64,000 nucleotides of DNA from Bacillus sp. FJAT-28004 (GTDB lineage Bacteria > Bacillota > Bacilli > Paenibacillales > Paenibacillaceae). The stretch spans positions 863,905-927,904 of the forward strand of contig NZ_LGHP01000001.1 of assembly GCF_001280845.1 (NCBI RefSeq). The letters run 5' to 3'. Each line of letters begins with the position of its first letter. Position 1 is the first letter of the stretch. Position numbers and translations under genes: made by a program. The notes beneath the pieces were generated by a model that was not told the origin of the DNA, ran no database searches, and worked only from the letters and a program-made list of their open reading frames with translations. This document shows, one piece after another, positions 34,734 to 43,413 of the stretch.

Positions 34734-34766
34734 TATAAATTCATCAGTACTGTGGAGGATAATACG

Positions 34767-37175
34767 ATGAGTTATCGGATAGACAAAGGTATCATTCATT
34801 CCGTAGAAGGATTACCACACGCTCCCCGCTGGTTTTCCGATGGTAGGTTGGCTGTTCAATATGATGAAGAAGGCATTTCGCAGATCGATTATTTTAATCC
34901 AGATGCTACGAATAACGCACGAACAGTTTACATTCGGAAAGTATTTGACGGGATTCGGTTTTTAGCTAACTCGGGTTCATCTATTTTGAGACCCAATTAT
35001 CAGAATGTTTCGCTATATCCGTTCGGCTATGAGGCAGAATGGCAGGAATCCCGTGTCCATATTGAGCATGCTTTATATACGGTTGAGGATGCCATCATCT
35101 TGCGATTTAAAGTTTGTGAATGCAAGGAACCGTCTGTTAAAATTCAACTGACCACTTATGAAGTGAATGGTTTGATAGGGTGCGACCCTGTAGACTGGCG
35201 GTATTTAAACCGCAAATATGAGCGTACCTGGAGTCCGTGGATATTCGAATCCGATGTTTCTATGCTGCAGGGCAAGTTGCTTGATCGACCTACAAAGATG
35301 TATGAGGGGCATAAACACGTTACTAATGAGTCTCTCGTTGAGGAAGTATCGGATGAAGAAATCCCCTTATACTTTCATATTGGATCAAACGTTGACATAC
35401 ACCGTCCCAGGAATCACATTTTGGAAACGGGTGATTTAAAAGCTGGAGACGAAGTCGTTTTTGTCATGACATTCAATCCGAATATGATGAAAGGTCAGCA
35501 AGAATGCCGGCGCTTATGTAACGATGCACAAGATGCAATTGATCAACAGCATATGCGATATCGCGAGGTTGCCTCCCGTATGCCTGTGCTCAAAAGCCCC
35601 TATTCACAACTCAATGATTTCTTTGCGCTTGCACCGATGTACCATGAATCGCTCAAGGCTCCTGCTCACCCTGGAGCCATAAGAGCTAAGAGCACCTATT
35701 ATTGGGTTTGGGGATGGGATGGGATGACATCCAACCAGGCTACCAACTATTGGGGTGATTCGGCGTTCCTTAAAGATATGCTCGAATTCTATGAGGAAAC
35801 CGCACATCCTGATAAGGGGATAGGTCTATTTTTTAATTATGATATGAGTTTGGCAAGTATTAGCTCCCCACCTTCTCAAGGTATGTATATTTGCTTATTG
35901 CAGTATTATTTTACGGATACTGGGGATGAGGAAACGGTACGGAATCGTTACGGATTTGCCAAGAAGATATTCAATATGATAGTTAATCTCGAGGTAGGAG
36001 ATACTGGATTTGGCAAAGGAACATCCATGTTTCCGGACTATCCTAATTATATGAAGCAAACCGGGAACGACTTGAGTAGTTTTAACAACACCATTTTTTA
36101 TTGTGCCGTGCGGTCAATGGAATACTTAGCGGATGTTGTTGGAGACCTGGAAACGCGTAAACTTGCCGAGACGATGTTTAGGAAGATGGAACAGCATTTT
36201 CTTCCTTTGTTTCATGATGAGGACAAGGGCTTCATCGTATCCTCAGTTGATGCGACCACGCTGGAGAAACGTAATTGCTTCAATTCAAATTCGGTAAAAT
36301 GGGAAAATTCTTACTGCCGAGATTTGATCGAACCTACGCTTGAAGCCAATCTTTCATTTTTTGAAAAGAATATCGTAAGCAAAGCAGGATTAAGAGAAAT
36401 TCCAGTGTGGGACGACGCCTATGATCGTGATGGAAATCAATTACACTGCTGGTGGCCGGTTACTGGAGAATATTATATGCAGCTAATTAACCACCATAAT
36501 CGTACGGATCTGATGGAACAATGGATCGGATGGGTCGGTTATTGGACAGGCAAACTCTTATGTCCGGAAGGAATTTCTTGTTATATCGATACAGAGGAGC
36601 CGGAACTCGATCGATGGAATTGTCTCTCTGGCACTTGGCAGGGCTATTCCATGAGAGGGTGGTATCAAGCTGCCGTACATGGCATTGTGGGCATCGAGTC
36701 TGAGGCTGGTGGATTATGTTTGAAGCCGAGTTCAGTTGAGGCGTTGGCTTTATACGGTTTACATTACCGTGGTCATATCTACGATATTGAACTTCTAGGC
36801 GAAGGTTCGTTTATTGATACGATAGAAGCGCACGGGAAGGTCTATAAAGGGACGTGTAAAATTCCATCTGAGGTATATCAGCATAGTGGTGTTATTAAGG
36901 TACATCGAACAAATGTTAAGAGTAGTTCTCTTCAATTACAGTCTGCTAATGGCATGGAGCTATCCGAGTTTGAATACACCGATGGACATATTCGTGTCAA
37001 AATCAAAGGGTACGGGACCAGCCGTATTCGTGTTAATGCGGATGCTGAGCCTGTGTGTATGATAGATGGACAGCACGTAAAGGTACAATTTAATTCGGGC
37101 CGAAAAGCAGCTGTTGTCGATGTATTGCTGCCGGATCACGGCTATCATGAATTAAGCATATTGCTTGAGAAGTAA
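34767..37175 (+). CDS. Putative (alpha/alpha)6 glycoside hydrolase, amylo-glucosidase/GH63-like architecture
   Basis: An 802-residue cytoplasmic protein with a beta-sandwich N-terminal domain (about 1-240), a helical catalytic barrel (about 250-640) and a beta C-terminal domain. The segment TYYWVWGWDGMTSNQATNYWG resembles the catalytic D-x-M/W region of GH15/GH37/GH63-type enzymes, which would make the Asp of GWDGM the likely acid. Later CFNSNSVKWENSYCRDLIEP and CWWPVTGEYYMQ hold further aromatic and acidic residues. I choose ATG 34767 with TGGAGGA eight bases ahead; the longer frame from 34716 starts inside a perfect hairpin. It is in the catabolic operon. Family assignment is tentative and substrate unknown. 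Confidence 0.72.
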   Translation: MSYRIDKGIIHSVEGLPHAPRWFSDGRLAVQYDEEGISQIDYFNPDATNNARTVYIRKVFDGIRFLANSGSSILRPNYQNVSLYPFGYEAEWQESRVHIEHALYTVEDAIILRFKVCECKEPSVKIQLTTYEVNGLIGCDPVDWRYLNRKYERTWSPWIFESDVSMLQGKLLDRPTKMYEGHKHVTNESLVEEVSDEEIPLYFHIGSNVDIHRPRNHILETGDLKAGDEVVFVMTFNPNMMKGQQECRRLCNDAQDAIDQQHMRYREVASRMPVLKSPYSQLNDFFALAPMYHESLKAPAHPGAIRAKSTYYWVWGWDGMTSNQATNYWGDSAFLKDMLEFYEETAHPDKGIGLFFNYDMSLASISSPPSQGMYICLLQYYFTDTGDEETVRNRYGFAKKIFNMIVNLEVGDTGFGKGTSMFPDYPNYMKQTGNDLSSFNNTIFYCAVRSMEYLADVVGDLETRKLAETMFRKMEQHFLPLFHDEDKGFIVSSVDATTLEKRNCFNSNSVKWENSYCRDLIEPTLEANLSFFEKNIVSKAGLREIPVWDDAYDRDGNQLHCWWPVTGEYYMQLINHHNRTDLMEQWIGWVGYWTGKLLCPEGISCYIDTEEPELDRWNCLSGTWQGYSMRGWYQAAVHGIVGIESEAGGLCLKPSSVEALALYGLHYRGHIYDIELLGEGSFIDTIEAHGKVYKGTCKIPSEVYQHSGVIKVHRTNVKSSSLQLQSANGMELSEFEYTDGHIRVKIKGYGTSRIRVNADAEPVCMIDGQHVKVQFNSGRKAAVVDVLLPDHGYHELSILLEK

Positions 37176-37182
37176 AAAGGAT

Positions 37183-37231
37183 GGTGATAGAGGCTGCTCG
37201 TGTATCCTTGCTACATGAACAGCCTATCACC
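37183..37231 (+). other. Intercistronic hairpin
   Basis: GGTGATAG-AG-GCTG pairs with CAGCCTATCACC around a 23-nt loop, starting eight bases after the stop of the large hydrolase gene. No T-run follows. A 99-codon frame across it (37181-37480) is not considered coding because it runs into the next gene in another frame and lacks a ribosome site. Confidence 0.5.
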
Positions 37232-37340
37232 TATTACTTGACTAATGAAGGAGAGGAGGAGCTGAGCTTAGGTTCAAGTAAGACCAGATGGACGAGAATT
37301 TGTCTTCAAGCACCATCAATAATTTTTAGGAGGATGAAAA

Positions 37341-40300
37341 ATGAAAACGTTTACGAAATGTGCGATTTCCTTACTTCTCTCGAGTTTATTGATTTTGACC
37401 ATGTTTGTTGGAATCGTACCGGTTCAAACCGTGAGTGCTGCAGTACAAAACTCGTTTTATGTATCGACCGCCGGCAGTGACACTACTGGAGATGGTTCAC
37501 TCGGATCGCCTTGGGCAACGATACAAAAAGCCCGTGATTATATCCGAACCAATGGGTTAAATACGAACATGACGGGTGACATCGATGTATATATCGCAGC
37601 GGGAGACTATTATGTAGATTCTACGATAACATTTAATGAAAGCGATTCCGGCAGCAATGGCTATAGCATAAAGTATAAAAATAAAGATGAGGTAGGCAGC
37701 GCACACTTCATTGGTGGACAGCCGATAACGAACTGGACACAGCATTCAGGCAATATCTACAAAGCTTATGTCGGTACGGGCTGGACTTTCGAAACGCTGT
37801 ATGAGAATGGAAAGCGGGCTTGGAAAGCGCGCTACCCTAATAAGAATCCCGGAAGCAGCTTCAAGGCTTCACAAGCGGACTATCTGAGTAGTGAGGGAGT
37901 TTATAGTTCAAGGACAGTTCTTCAATACAAGGCCGGAGATCTAAATCCAACCTCTTGGAATTTGTCTGAGGCGCAAGTATATATTTGGTCAGGAGATTAT
38001 TGGGATTGGTTTACAGATACCGTGCCGATCTCCAGCATAAATACGACTACACGTCAAATCACACTTCAGCAGTCGACAAGATATCCTATAAACCAGACCA
38101 ACTATCATAAAGACGGTTCTCGCTACTACATTCAAGGGGTACAAGATTTGTTAGATCAACCAGGAGAGTTCTACCTAGATTCTTCATCCGGTTATGTCTA
38201 TTACAACGCCATGGATGGGGCAATTGGCAGCCAGACGATTATAGCTCCGAAAGTCAAAAGAGTGATTTCACTGATCGGTTCATCCGAAACTAACTTAGTC
38301 CACGATATTCATTTTGACGGTTTAAGCATGGAAGTTTCCGATTTTACAGATTGGTATCGATATGCTTGGGTAACAGGTGGAGACTCTGGGGAATCACATA
38401 CTTACCCTGCCTATGATCGCGTAATCAATATGACTCAGCATCGAACCGGGATGTTGTATATGGAAAATACCATGAATATTTCGATACTGAATAATCATTT
38501 TAAAAACAGTGGATATTCAGCTATTTATATGCTTTTTTATAACAAAAGTAATTTGGTTAAAGGAAACTTGATTGAACATACCGGATATTCAGGTATATAT
38601 CTCGAGGGCAGATATCCCGGTGAAGGGGACGTTTCTAGAGATAATGTATTGTCGAATAACCTAATTCACGATGTTGGAGAACTCGTGGGTCATGCATCTG
38701 GCATCTCGCTCATCAACAGTGGTCATAATGAGGTTTCTTATAGTGAAATTTATAATAGTCCAAGAACTGCAGTTACTATCTATGGCTACGTTGGCATACC
38801 TAATGCTGATCTTTACGCACATGATAACGTAATAAAGAACCTAAAGATTTATAATATGACACAGGATAGCGGTGACACGGGAGCACTATATGCGTTTTCC
38901 ACTTCACTAGAAACATCGACCACCTATAATGTGAACACATTCGAGCAAATAACAATAGATAATTCACGTGGTCATTCCTCTATGACGGATTACGCGCCAA
39001 ATGGTGTCTTTATGGATGGAGGTACGGGTGGCACAATTTTCTCAAATATTAAAGTTACTAATAGTCAATGGAATCCTTACCGTACTCAGACTAATTCTCC
39101 AAATCAAGTACTCACAAATGTGAGTTGGAAAGCGGGATTTAATGATTCCCTAATGGATTACGCCAACATCGGAATTAAGAACGACTTTCCATACGCAGTA
39201 GCGCCTACAGGTTTGTCGTCAGCTTCATCGGGATCGCAAATCAATTTGTCATGGCAAGGAGTCAAGAATGCTGTCAGCTATGACGTAATGCGTTCAACGG
39301 TTCAGGGCGGGCCTTATACAACAACAGTGTGTAGTGCAGTAACAAGCACTTCCTGCATTGATACAGCAGTAACACTAGGAACAACGTATTATTATGTAGT
39401 GGTAGCTCGAACTTCAATTGGCCTGGTTAGTGACTTTTCTAATGAATCCGCTAAAATATTCGGTGGCTTGGTTAACGAAAGTTTTGAGAACGGAGTTGCT
39501 ATTTGGAACTCGATGAAAGGAACCGCATCAACAAGTACTGCGCCGATACCTAAAGGTAATAGCTATGTGCTAGATCAGGATACGGATGTCATTACGCATA
39601 CGTTCAGCTCGAATCAGAATAAAGTGTTGACACTTTGGTTTTATGACAATGCAGACAATACTAACATGCAAGTGTTCACTAAAGTGGATAACGCTCAATG
39701 GGACAACGGGTCACTTTGGAGAGGATTAGGAGTAGCAACCGGCACTTCAACAACAAAATATGCCTATCGCGTTAACAGCACAATCAGAGCGACCGAGGTA
39801 GATCGGACAACAGGCTGGCATGAGTTCACGTTTGATTACACCTCAGGCACCAAGGTGGATATGTATATCGATGGGGAGCACGTTTCATCAGAGGCTGGAA
39901 TAACAAGCTTTAATCAGGTTTCCATGGGCGATTGGTGGACAAACAGTTTGACAGGTAATGTATATTTTGACGATGTTAATGTGACAGATGCCCCACTATT
40001 CGATAAATATGATTTCGAAAGTGGGTTGGGTAACTGGTCTTCGTCAAAAGGAACCGCATCAACAAGTACTGCGCCGATACCTAAAGGTAATAGCTATGTT
40101 CTAAATGAGGATACGGATGTCATTACGCATACGTTCAGCTCGAATCAAAATAAAGTGTTGACACTTTGGTTTTATGACAATGCAGCCAATACTAACATGC
40201 AAGTGTTCACTAAAGTGGATAACGCACAATGGGACAACGGCTCACTTTGGAGAGGAATAGGAGTAGCAACCGGCACTTCAACAACAAAATATGCCTATCG

Positions 40301-40520
40301 CGTTAACAGCACAATCAGAGCGACCGAGGTAGATCGGACAACAGGCTGGCATGAGTTCAAGTTTGATTACACCTCAGGCACCAAGGTGGATATGTATATC
40401 GATGGGGAGCTCGTTTCCTCAGAGGCTGGAATAACAAGCTTTAATCAGGTTTCCATGGGCGATTGGTGGGCTAACAGGTTGACAGGTAATGTATATTTTG
40501 ACGATGTGAAATTACAATAG
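37341..40520 (+). CDS. Secreted beta-helix protein with FnIII and two near-identical C-terminal modules
   Basis: A 1059-residue exported protein. Signal peptide is about 1-33 (cleavage near VSAA). NSFYVSTAGSDTTGDGSLG opens a right-handed beta-helix enzyme. DIDVYIAAGDYYVDSTITF and NGKRAWKARYPN recall secreted beta-helix glycosidases such as GH120 or GH141, but this is a guess. The helix runs to about 600; many N-x-I/V and HD-rich coils are present. An FnIII domain is at about 615-705. Two C-terminal modules follow (about 715-880 and 890-1059), almost identical and related to the module ending the 13928 protein; each contains TGWHEF and YTSGTKVDMYIDGE. Ribosome site AGGAGG. It is the end of the catabolic operon, yet it is the extracellular component. 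Confidence 0.82.
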   Translation: MKTFTKCAISLLLSSLLILTMFVGIVPVQTVSAAVQNSFYVSTAGSDTTGDGSLGSPWATIQKARDYIRTNGLNTNMTGDIDVYIAAGDYYVDSTITFNESDSGSNGYSIKYKNKDEVGSAHFIGGQPITNWTQHSGNIYKAYVGTGWTFETLYENGKRAWKARYPNKNPGSSFKASQADYLSSEGVYSSRTVLQYKAGDLNPTSWNLSEAQVYIWSGDYWDWFTDTVPISSINTTTRQITLQQSTRYPINQTNYHKDGSRYYIQGVQDLLDQPGEFYLDSSSGYVYYNAMDGAIGSQTIIAPKVKRVISLIGSSETNLVHDIHFDGLSMEVSDFTDWYRYAWVTGGDSGESHTYPAYDRVINMTQHRTGMLYMENTMNISILNNHFKNSGYSAIYMLFYNKSNLVKGNLIEHTGYSGIYLEGRYPGEGDVSRDNVLSNNLIHDVGELVGHASGISLINSGHNEVSYSEIYNSPRTAVTIYGYVGIPNADLYAHDNVIKNLKIYNMTQDSGDTGALYAFSTSLETSTTYNVNTFEQITIDNSRGHSSMTDYAPNGVFMDGGTGGTIFSNIKVTNSQWNPYRTQTNSPNQVLTNVSWKAGFNDSLMDYANIGIKNDFPYAVAPTGLSSASSGSQINLSWQGVKNAVSYDVMRSTVQGGPYTTTVCSAVTSTSCIDTAVTLGTTYYYVVVARTSIGLVSDFSNESAKIFGGLVNESFENGVAIWNSMKGTASTSTAPIPKGNSYVLDQDTDVITHTFSSNQNKVLTLWFYDNADNTNMQVFTKVDNAQWDNGSLWRGLGVATGTSTTKYAYRVNSTIRATEVDRTTGWHEFTFDYTSGTKVDMYIDGEHVSSEAGITSFNQVSMGDWWTNSLTGNVYFDDVNVTDAPLFDKYDFESGLGNWSSSKGTASTSTAPIPKGNSYVLNEDTDVITHTFSSNQNKVLTLWFYDNAANTNMQVFTKVDNAQWDNGSLWRGIGVATGTSTTKYAYRVNSTIRATEVDRTTGWHEFKFDYTSGTKVDMYIDGELVSSEAGITSFNQVSMGDWWANRLTGNVYFDDVKLQ
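39516..39976 (+). repeat. Intragenic direct repeat, copy A (461 bp)
   Basis: Matches 40047-40507 at a constant offset of 531 bp with about 14 base differences by hand count (about 97% identical). It encodes the first C-terminal jelly-roll-like module of the second beta-helix protein. Confidence 0.93.
40047..40507 (+). repeat. Intragenic direct repeat, copy B (461 bp)
   Basis: Second copy of the module at 39516-39976, ending a few codons before the stop. The few differences include changes that alter residues (for example ADN to AAN), so the copies are diverging slowly or being homogenised. Confidence 0.93.
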
Positions 40521-40528
40521 GAGAAAAT

Positions 40529-40810
40529 ATGAATTGTATTGCAGAAATACCCTATTATAAAGTGGTGCGAAAAATCATCGGCAATGAGCAATTAACGGTG
40601 GTGGATGAAAGGTTCATTAAACTGTATGAGAAGAAAATCACTACTAGATACCATGAGTTCCTTATTCGGGATATATTTGATATTTCATATCGACAGTTGG
40701 GCGGCGTGGAAGGCATCCTCTATTTGCATACAAAGAATAGAATATTTTCTTACTCAATCAATACGGATCCAACCGGCTTCATAGAGGCAGTTAAAGGAGT
40801 TATTTATTAG
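40529..40810 (+). CDS. Small uncharacterised protein at the operon end
   Basis: A 93-residue soluble protein. It begins MNCIAEIPYYKVVRKIIGNE and alternates short beta strands (YHEFLIRDIFDISYRQL, GVEGILYLHTKNRIFSYSI) with a C-terminal helix, giving a plausible small PH-like or beta-barrel fold. There is no signal peptide, membrane segment or catalytic motif. TAGGAGAAA before ATG gives a ribosome site, eight bases after the stop of the secreted protein, so it is cotranscribed. Function unknown; not recognised. Confidence 0.65.
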   Translation: MNCIAEIPYYKVVRKIIGNEQLTVVDERFIKLYEKKITTRYHEFLIRDIFDISYRQLGGVEGILYLHTKNRIFSYSINTDPTGFIEAVKGVIY

Positions 40811-40882
40811 AAGCATGAGTAACATTAAGCATCCGGAGCTCATTGGAAAAATAGAATTTTCTTAATCTCAGCCTGAACGGTA

Positions 40883-40930
40883 ACCCGAAAGATAGACACT
40901 TTAGAAAAAGTGCCCGTCTTTCGGGTTTTT
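40883..40930 (+). terminator. Intrinsic terminator of the catabolic operon
   Basis: ACCCGAAAGA...CACT pairs with AGTG...TCTTTCGGGT in a long, slightly imperfect stem, followed by TTTTTG. Confidence 0.9.
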
Positions 40931-41050
40931 GTGTTTTAATAAAAAATACTTCAGTGAATGAGGTAAACCTAATTTTTTTAAGTTGCCTTCTATTGTACCG
41001 AAAAAACGCAAAAAAGAAGAGGTGTCTCGGCAATAGACACCTCGCATAAA

Positions 41051-42601
41051 TTAGTTTCTGACTTTTATGTGAAGCTGATCCTTGAGCTGCATATCGATGA
41101 CGGGGTAACGAACGCGCCATTTGTTGTTGCCGATTGAAGTTACCTCGTCGGCTTCAAAGCCGCGCGGTTCAAATCCGTATTCGCGTTCAAATGAAATAAG
41201 AACTTGGATGCGTTCATCCGGAAGCAATCGGTGAAGCTCATGTCCTAAATTAATGGACCAAATGCGAAGCTCCTTCGCAGTCAATGGACCGTAATACATG
41301 TAGAACAGCGGGTCAATGTCAGCCGTCAGGATGAGCCAGCCATCAGAGTCGCGCTTTACATTCCATTTTGTAAAGGACGCTGTTCCTTCCGTTGTTTGCA
41401 GTGAAGAATACTGCTGTGCCATGAGCTTCTGAATATCGGTCAACGGAGCACCGACGAGTGTCCCAAGCAAGTTGGAAGGTGGAAATTTCGCATCCTTAAC
41501 CTGCGCATCAGTGGTTGCACCTTTCAGAGCTGCCGCATGCATGACCGATACTGCAAAATTCAAATCAGCATTCGTATTGGAAATGCCTGATGTTGTTATG
41601 CCGATTAGCTCGCCAAATTCGTTAAAGAGTGCTCCGCCAGAGCTGCCACGGTCGATGGGTGTACTTGTCTGAATATAGCGGACGCCGCCTTCGTTCAATA
41701 TATTGCTAATTAGACCATCTGAAACGGTATTTTGCAGACCCAGTGGACTTCCGATCGCGACCACCTTGTCGCCTTTGTGCGAATTCAAACCATAGCCGAC
41801 CTCGACTGCCGGCAAAGTGATCGGCTTCTCCGTTTTAACAATCGCAAGATCGGTTTTTGCATCATAATTAACGACACCTGATATTTTCAGCTCGTCTCCC
41901 TTAATGGAAAGAGCCGTTGCCGAGGTGGTATTAGCCATGACGTGGTGATTGGTAAGAATTAATTGATCGCCGATGACAATACCGCTTCCTTGTCCGCGAT
42001 TCGTCATAATTAGAACAATGCTTTTGTCGTATTTATTTACAATTTCAGTAGATGTAAACTTCGGCATTTTTTTCTGCGCCTCGAGCCATTTCTCGTACTC
42101 TGCCTGTTCAGCGGCTTCTAGTGATGTAATGCGGACCGCATTAGCGGCGCTATCCCATTTCACACTCGCACGAAGGGAATCCGCTATGAAGTGAACCGGC
42201 ACAAAAGTAACGCCGCTGCGCTCGACAGCCGGAGCAGCGAGCTTCAATGTCTTACCATTAACTACCGCTTCTTTATTTCCTACTTTGAGAGAAATAGAGA
42301 TGTTGCCCTTTCGACCGATAAAAGATTCGGTTTTGCTATCCCACGTAACAGTTGCACCTAGTGCCTTGAATATATCGCGCATCGGAACGAAAGTTACGCC
42401 CTTCTCTGCAAACGCAGGTGCAGATAGTGAAAGCTTCTTGCCGTCTACAAATACTTGCAGGTGCTGCGTGTTGACTGCGGCCGCTTTCGTCGTAAGTCCG
42501 GCTGCCGACACGGACGCATCGCCCAGCCCAGGTAGCGGAGCAAGAAGTAAGCCTGTAACAAGCAACGAACAAAGCAAAGACTGAATAAGTTTAATTTTCA
42601 C
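41051..42601 (-). CDS. Secreted trypsin-like serine protease (HtrA/S1C-like) with copper-amine-oxidase-N-type domain
   Basis: A 516-residue exported protease. Signal peptide is about 1-34. Residues 45-160 form a copper-amine-oxidase-N-type domain (FVPMRDIFKALGATVTWDSK, later FVPVHFIADSLRASVKWDSA), the same accessory type as in the GH16 enzyme. The protease domain follows with the triad H220 (ILTNHHV), D251 (KTDLAIVK) and S321 in DRGSSGGALFNEFGELIG. No PDZ domain follows, unlike classical HtrA/DegP; the C-terminal 130 residues look different and are unassigned. GTG start, AGGAGG ribosome site. A likely role is extracellular protein quality control or processing. Orientation is opposite to the glycan operon, so it is probably unrelated to it. 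Confidence 0.9.
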   Translation of the reverse strand: MKIKLIQSLLCSLLVTGLLLAPLPGLGDASVSAAGLTTKAAAVNTQHLQVFVDGKKLSLSAPAFAEKGVTFVPMRDIFKALGATVTWDSKTESFIGRKGNISISLKVGNKEAVVNGKTLKLAAPAVERSGVTFVPVHFIADSLRASVKWDSAANAVRITSLEAAEQAEYEKWLEAQKKMPKFTSTEIVNKYDKSIVLIMTNRGQGSGIVIGDQLILTNHHVMANTTSATALSIKGDELKISGVVNYDAKTDLAIVKTEKPITLPAVEVGYGLNSHKGDKVVAIGSPLGLQNTVSDGLISNILNEGGVRYIQTSTPIDRGSSGGALFNEFGELIGITTSGISNTNADLNFAVSVMHAAALKGATTDAQVKDAKFPPSNLLGTLVGAPLTDIQKLMAQQYSSLQTTEGTASFTKWNVKRDSDGWLILTADIDPLFYMYYGPLTAKELRIWSINLGHELHRLLPDERIQVLISFEREYGFEPRGFEADEVTSIGNNKWRVRYPVIDMQLKDQLHIKVRN

Positions 42602-42680
42602 GAAACAAAATCCTCCTAAATTATTACTTTTTTACATGAAGTGTATTCCACGTTCGTCATACCATCCCATTTTACAAATT

Positions 42681-42705
42681 ATCTATGAAAACGGTTTTCA
42701 TAGAT
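42681..42705. promoter_or_regulatory. Perfect palindrome resembling a CcpA cre / LacI-family operator
   Basis: A 12-bp arm, a central G, and the exact complement; the core TGAAAACGGTTTTCA fits the cre-type pattern (TGNAANCGNTNNCA). It lies 80 bp upstream of the protease start and 75 bp upstream of the LamG relic. It may be a leftover operator of the lost gene. Confidence 0.6.
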
Positions 42706-42779
42706 ATGAATCTACATTGCAATGGAAGTTAATAATTGCAACCGGAAATCATATAATGGTACCGTTAATGGTGTTTCTT

Positions 42780-42992
42780 AGAAAACTGGATAGAGCAGCG
42801 ATGGACATAATTTTAACGGTACAAGTAATTATGTAAGTCTGAGCTTGCTGCATGGATCAATACGGCAACGGATTTAGGGATGACAGGTAATTACAATATC
42901 TTTTCGAGATGATATAACTCTGGTCCAAGCGGAGAAGTGCATCTAAGAAGTAATGGAAACAGCTATCAATTTGGCACAAGGGATGGTGGGAT
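42780..42992 (+). pseudogene. Degenerate fragment of a LamG/concanavalin-like carbohydrate-binding domain
   Basis: Two plus-strand frames joined by a shift give recognisable pieces of a LamG-type domain. They are GHNFNGTSNYVSL, then AWINTATDLGMTGNYNIFSR, a stop, and YNSGPSGEVHLRSNGNSYQF followed by GTRDGG. These match the order of strands in secreted glycan-binding LamG domains (aromatic NYV, then the SxYN/FSR core). Internal stop codons, a frameshift and no ribosome site show it is dead. It suggests a secreted glycan-active gene once stood here, in line with the surrounding locus. Confidence 0.65.
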
Positions 42993-43413
42993 AAGAGCAC
43001 TTTTGCTTATCTTGTCGTGTATCCTCCTTTCATGCTATATAGACGAATAAGTCTCCTAAAAGGATCTATTTTATATAAATTTTCTTTATGAAATAAAAGT
43101 ATTTTTAGTAATGGAACAATAGCCAGGACAAATACGTCACCTACATTTGGGTATCTCCCCGTCAACGGTCATAGCTAAGAAAGGATTTTATATGATAATA
43201 TTAGGAATGAACATCATCAAGTTTATTTAATAATAAAAAAATAAAAAATTCCCTAAGATAGTTATGATGTGAACAATTTTGATAGCGTTTGGTAAAGCCT
43301 AGCTATGTCTGGCTCTATAAATCAGATTATTTAGGCCACATTTATCAAAACTTGCATAAAGATCGATTTAACAGAGAAGACATATTAGCACATGAGTGAT
43401 GTGAGGTATTGAT

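Larger units (their letters stand above)
42602..43413. other. Long intergenic region with a palindromic operator and a gene relic
   Basis: About 800 bp between divergent protease and IclR genes. It contains the palindrome at 42681-42705 and the LamG-like relic at 42780-42992. The remaining 420 bp are AT-rich. A plus-strand string resembling the helix LGISPSTV of an HTH (around 43150-43180) is seen in one frame but is too short to call. Confidence 0.55.

Noticed and set aside
37181..37480. 99-codon open frame between the large hydrolase and the second beta-helix gene
   Set aside because: It runs 140 bp into the next gene in another frame, has no ribosome site, covers an intercistronic hairpin and resembles no family.
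42636..42836. 66-codon plus-strand frame upstream of the LamG relic
   Set aside because: It crosses the palindromic operator, has no ribosome site, and an alternative frame gives the recognisable LamG fragments.
43140..43250. Possible HTH fragment (LGISPSTV) and tiny frame after AAAGG
   Set aside because: Only about eight residues resemble an HTH helix; no further domain signal supports a relic.
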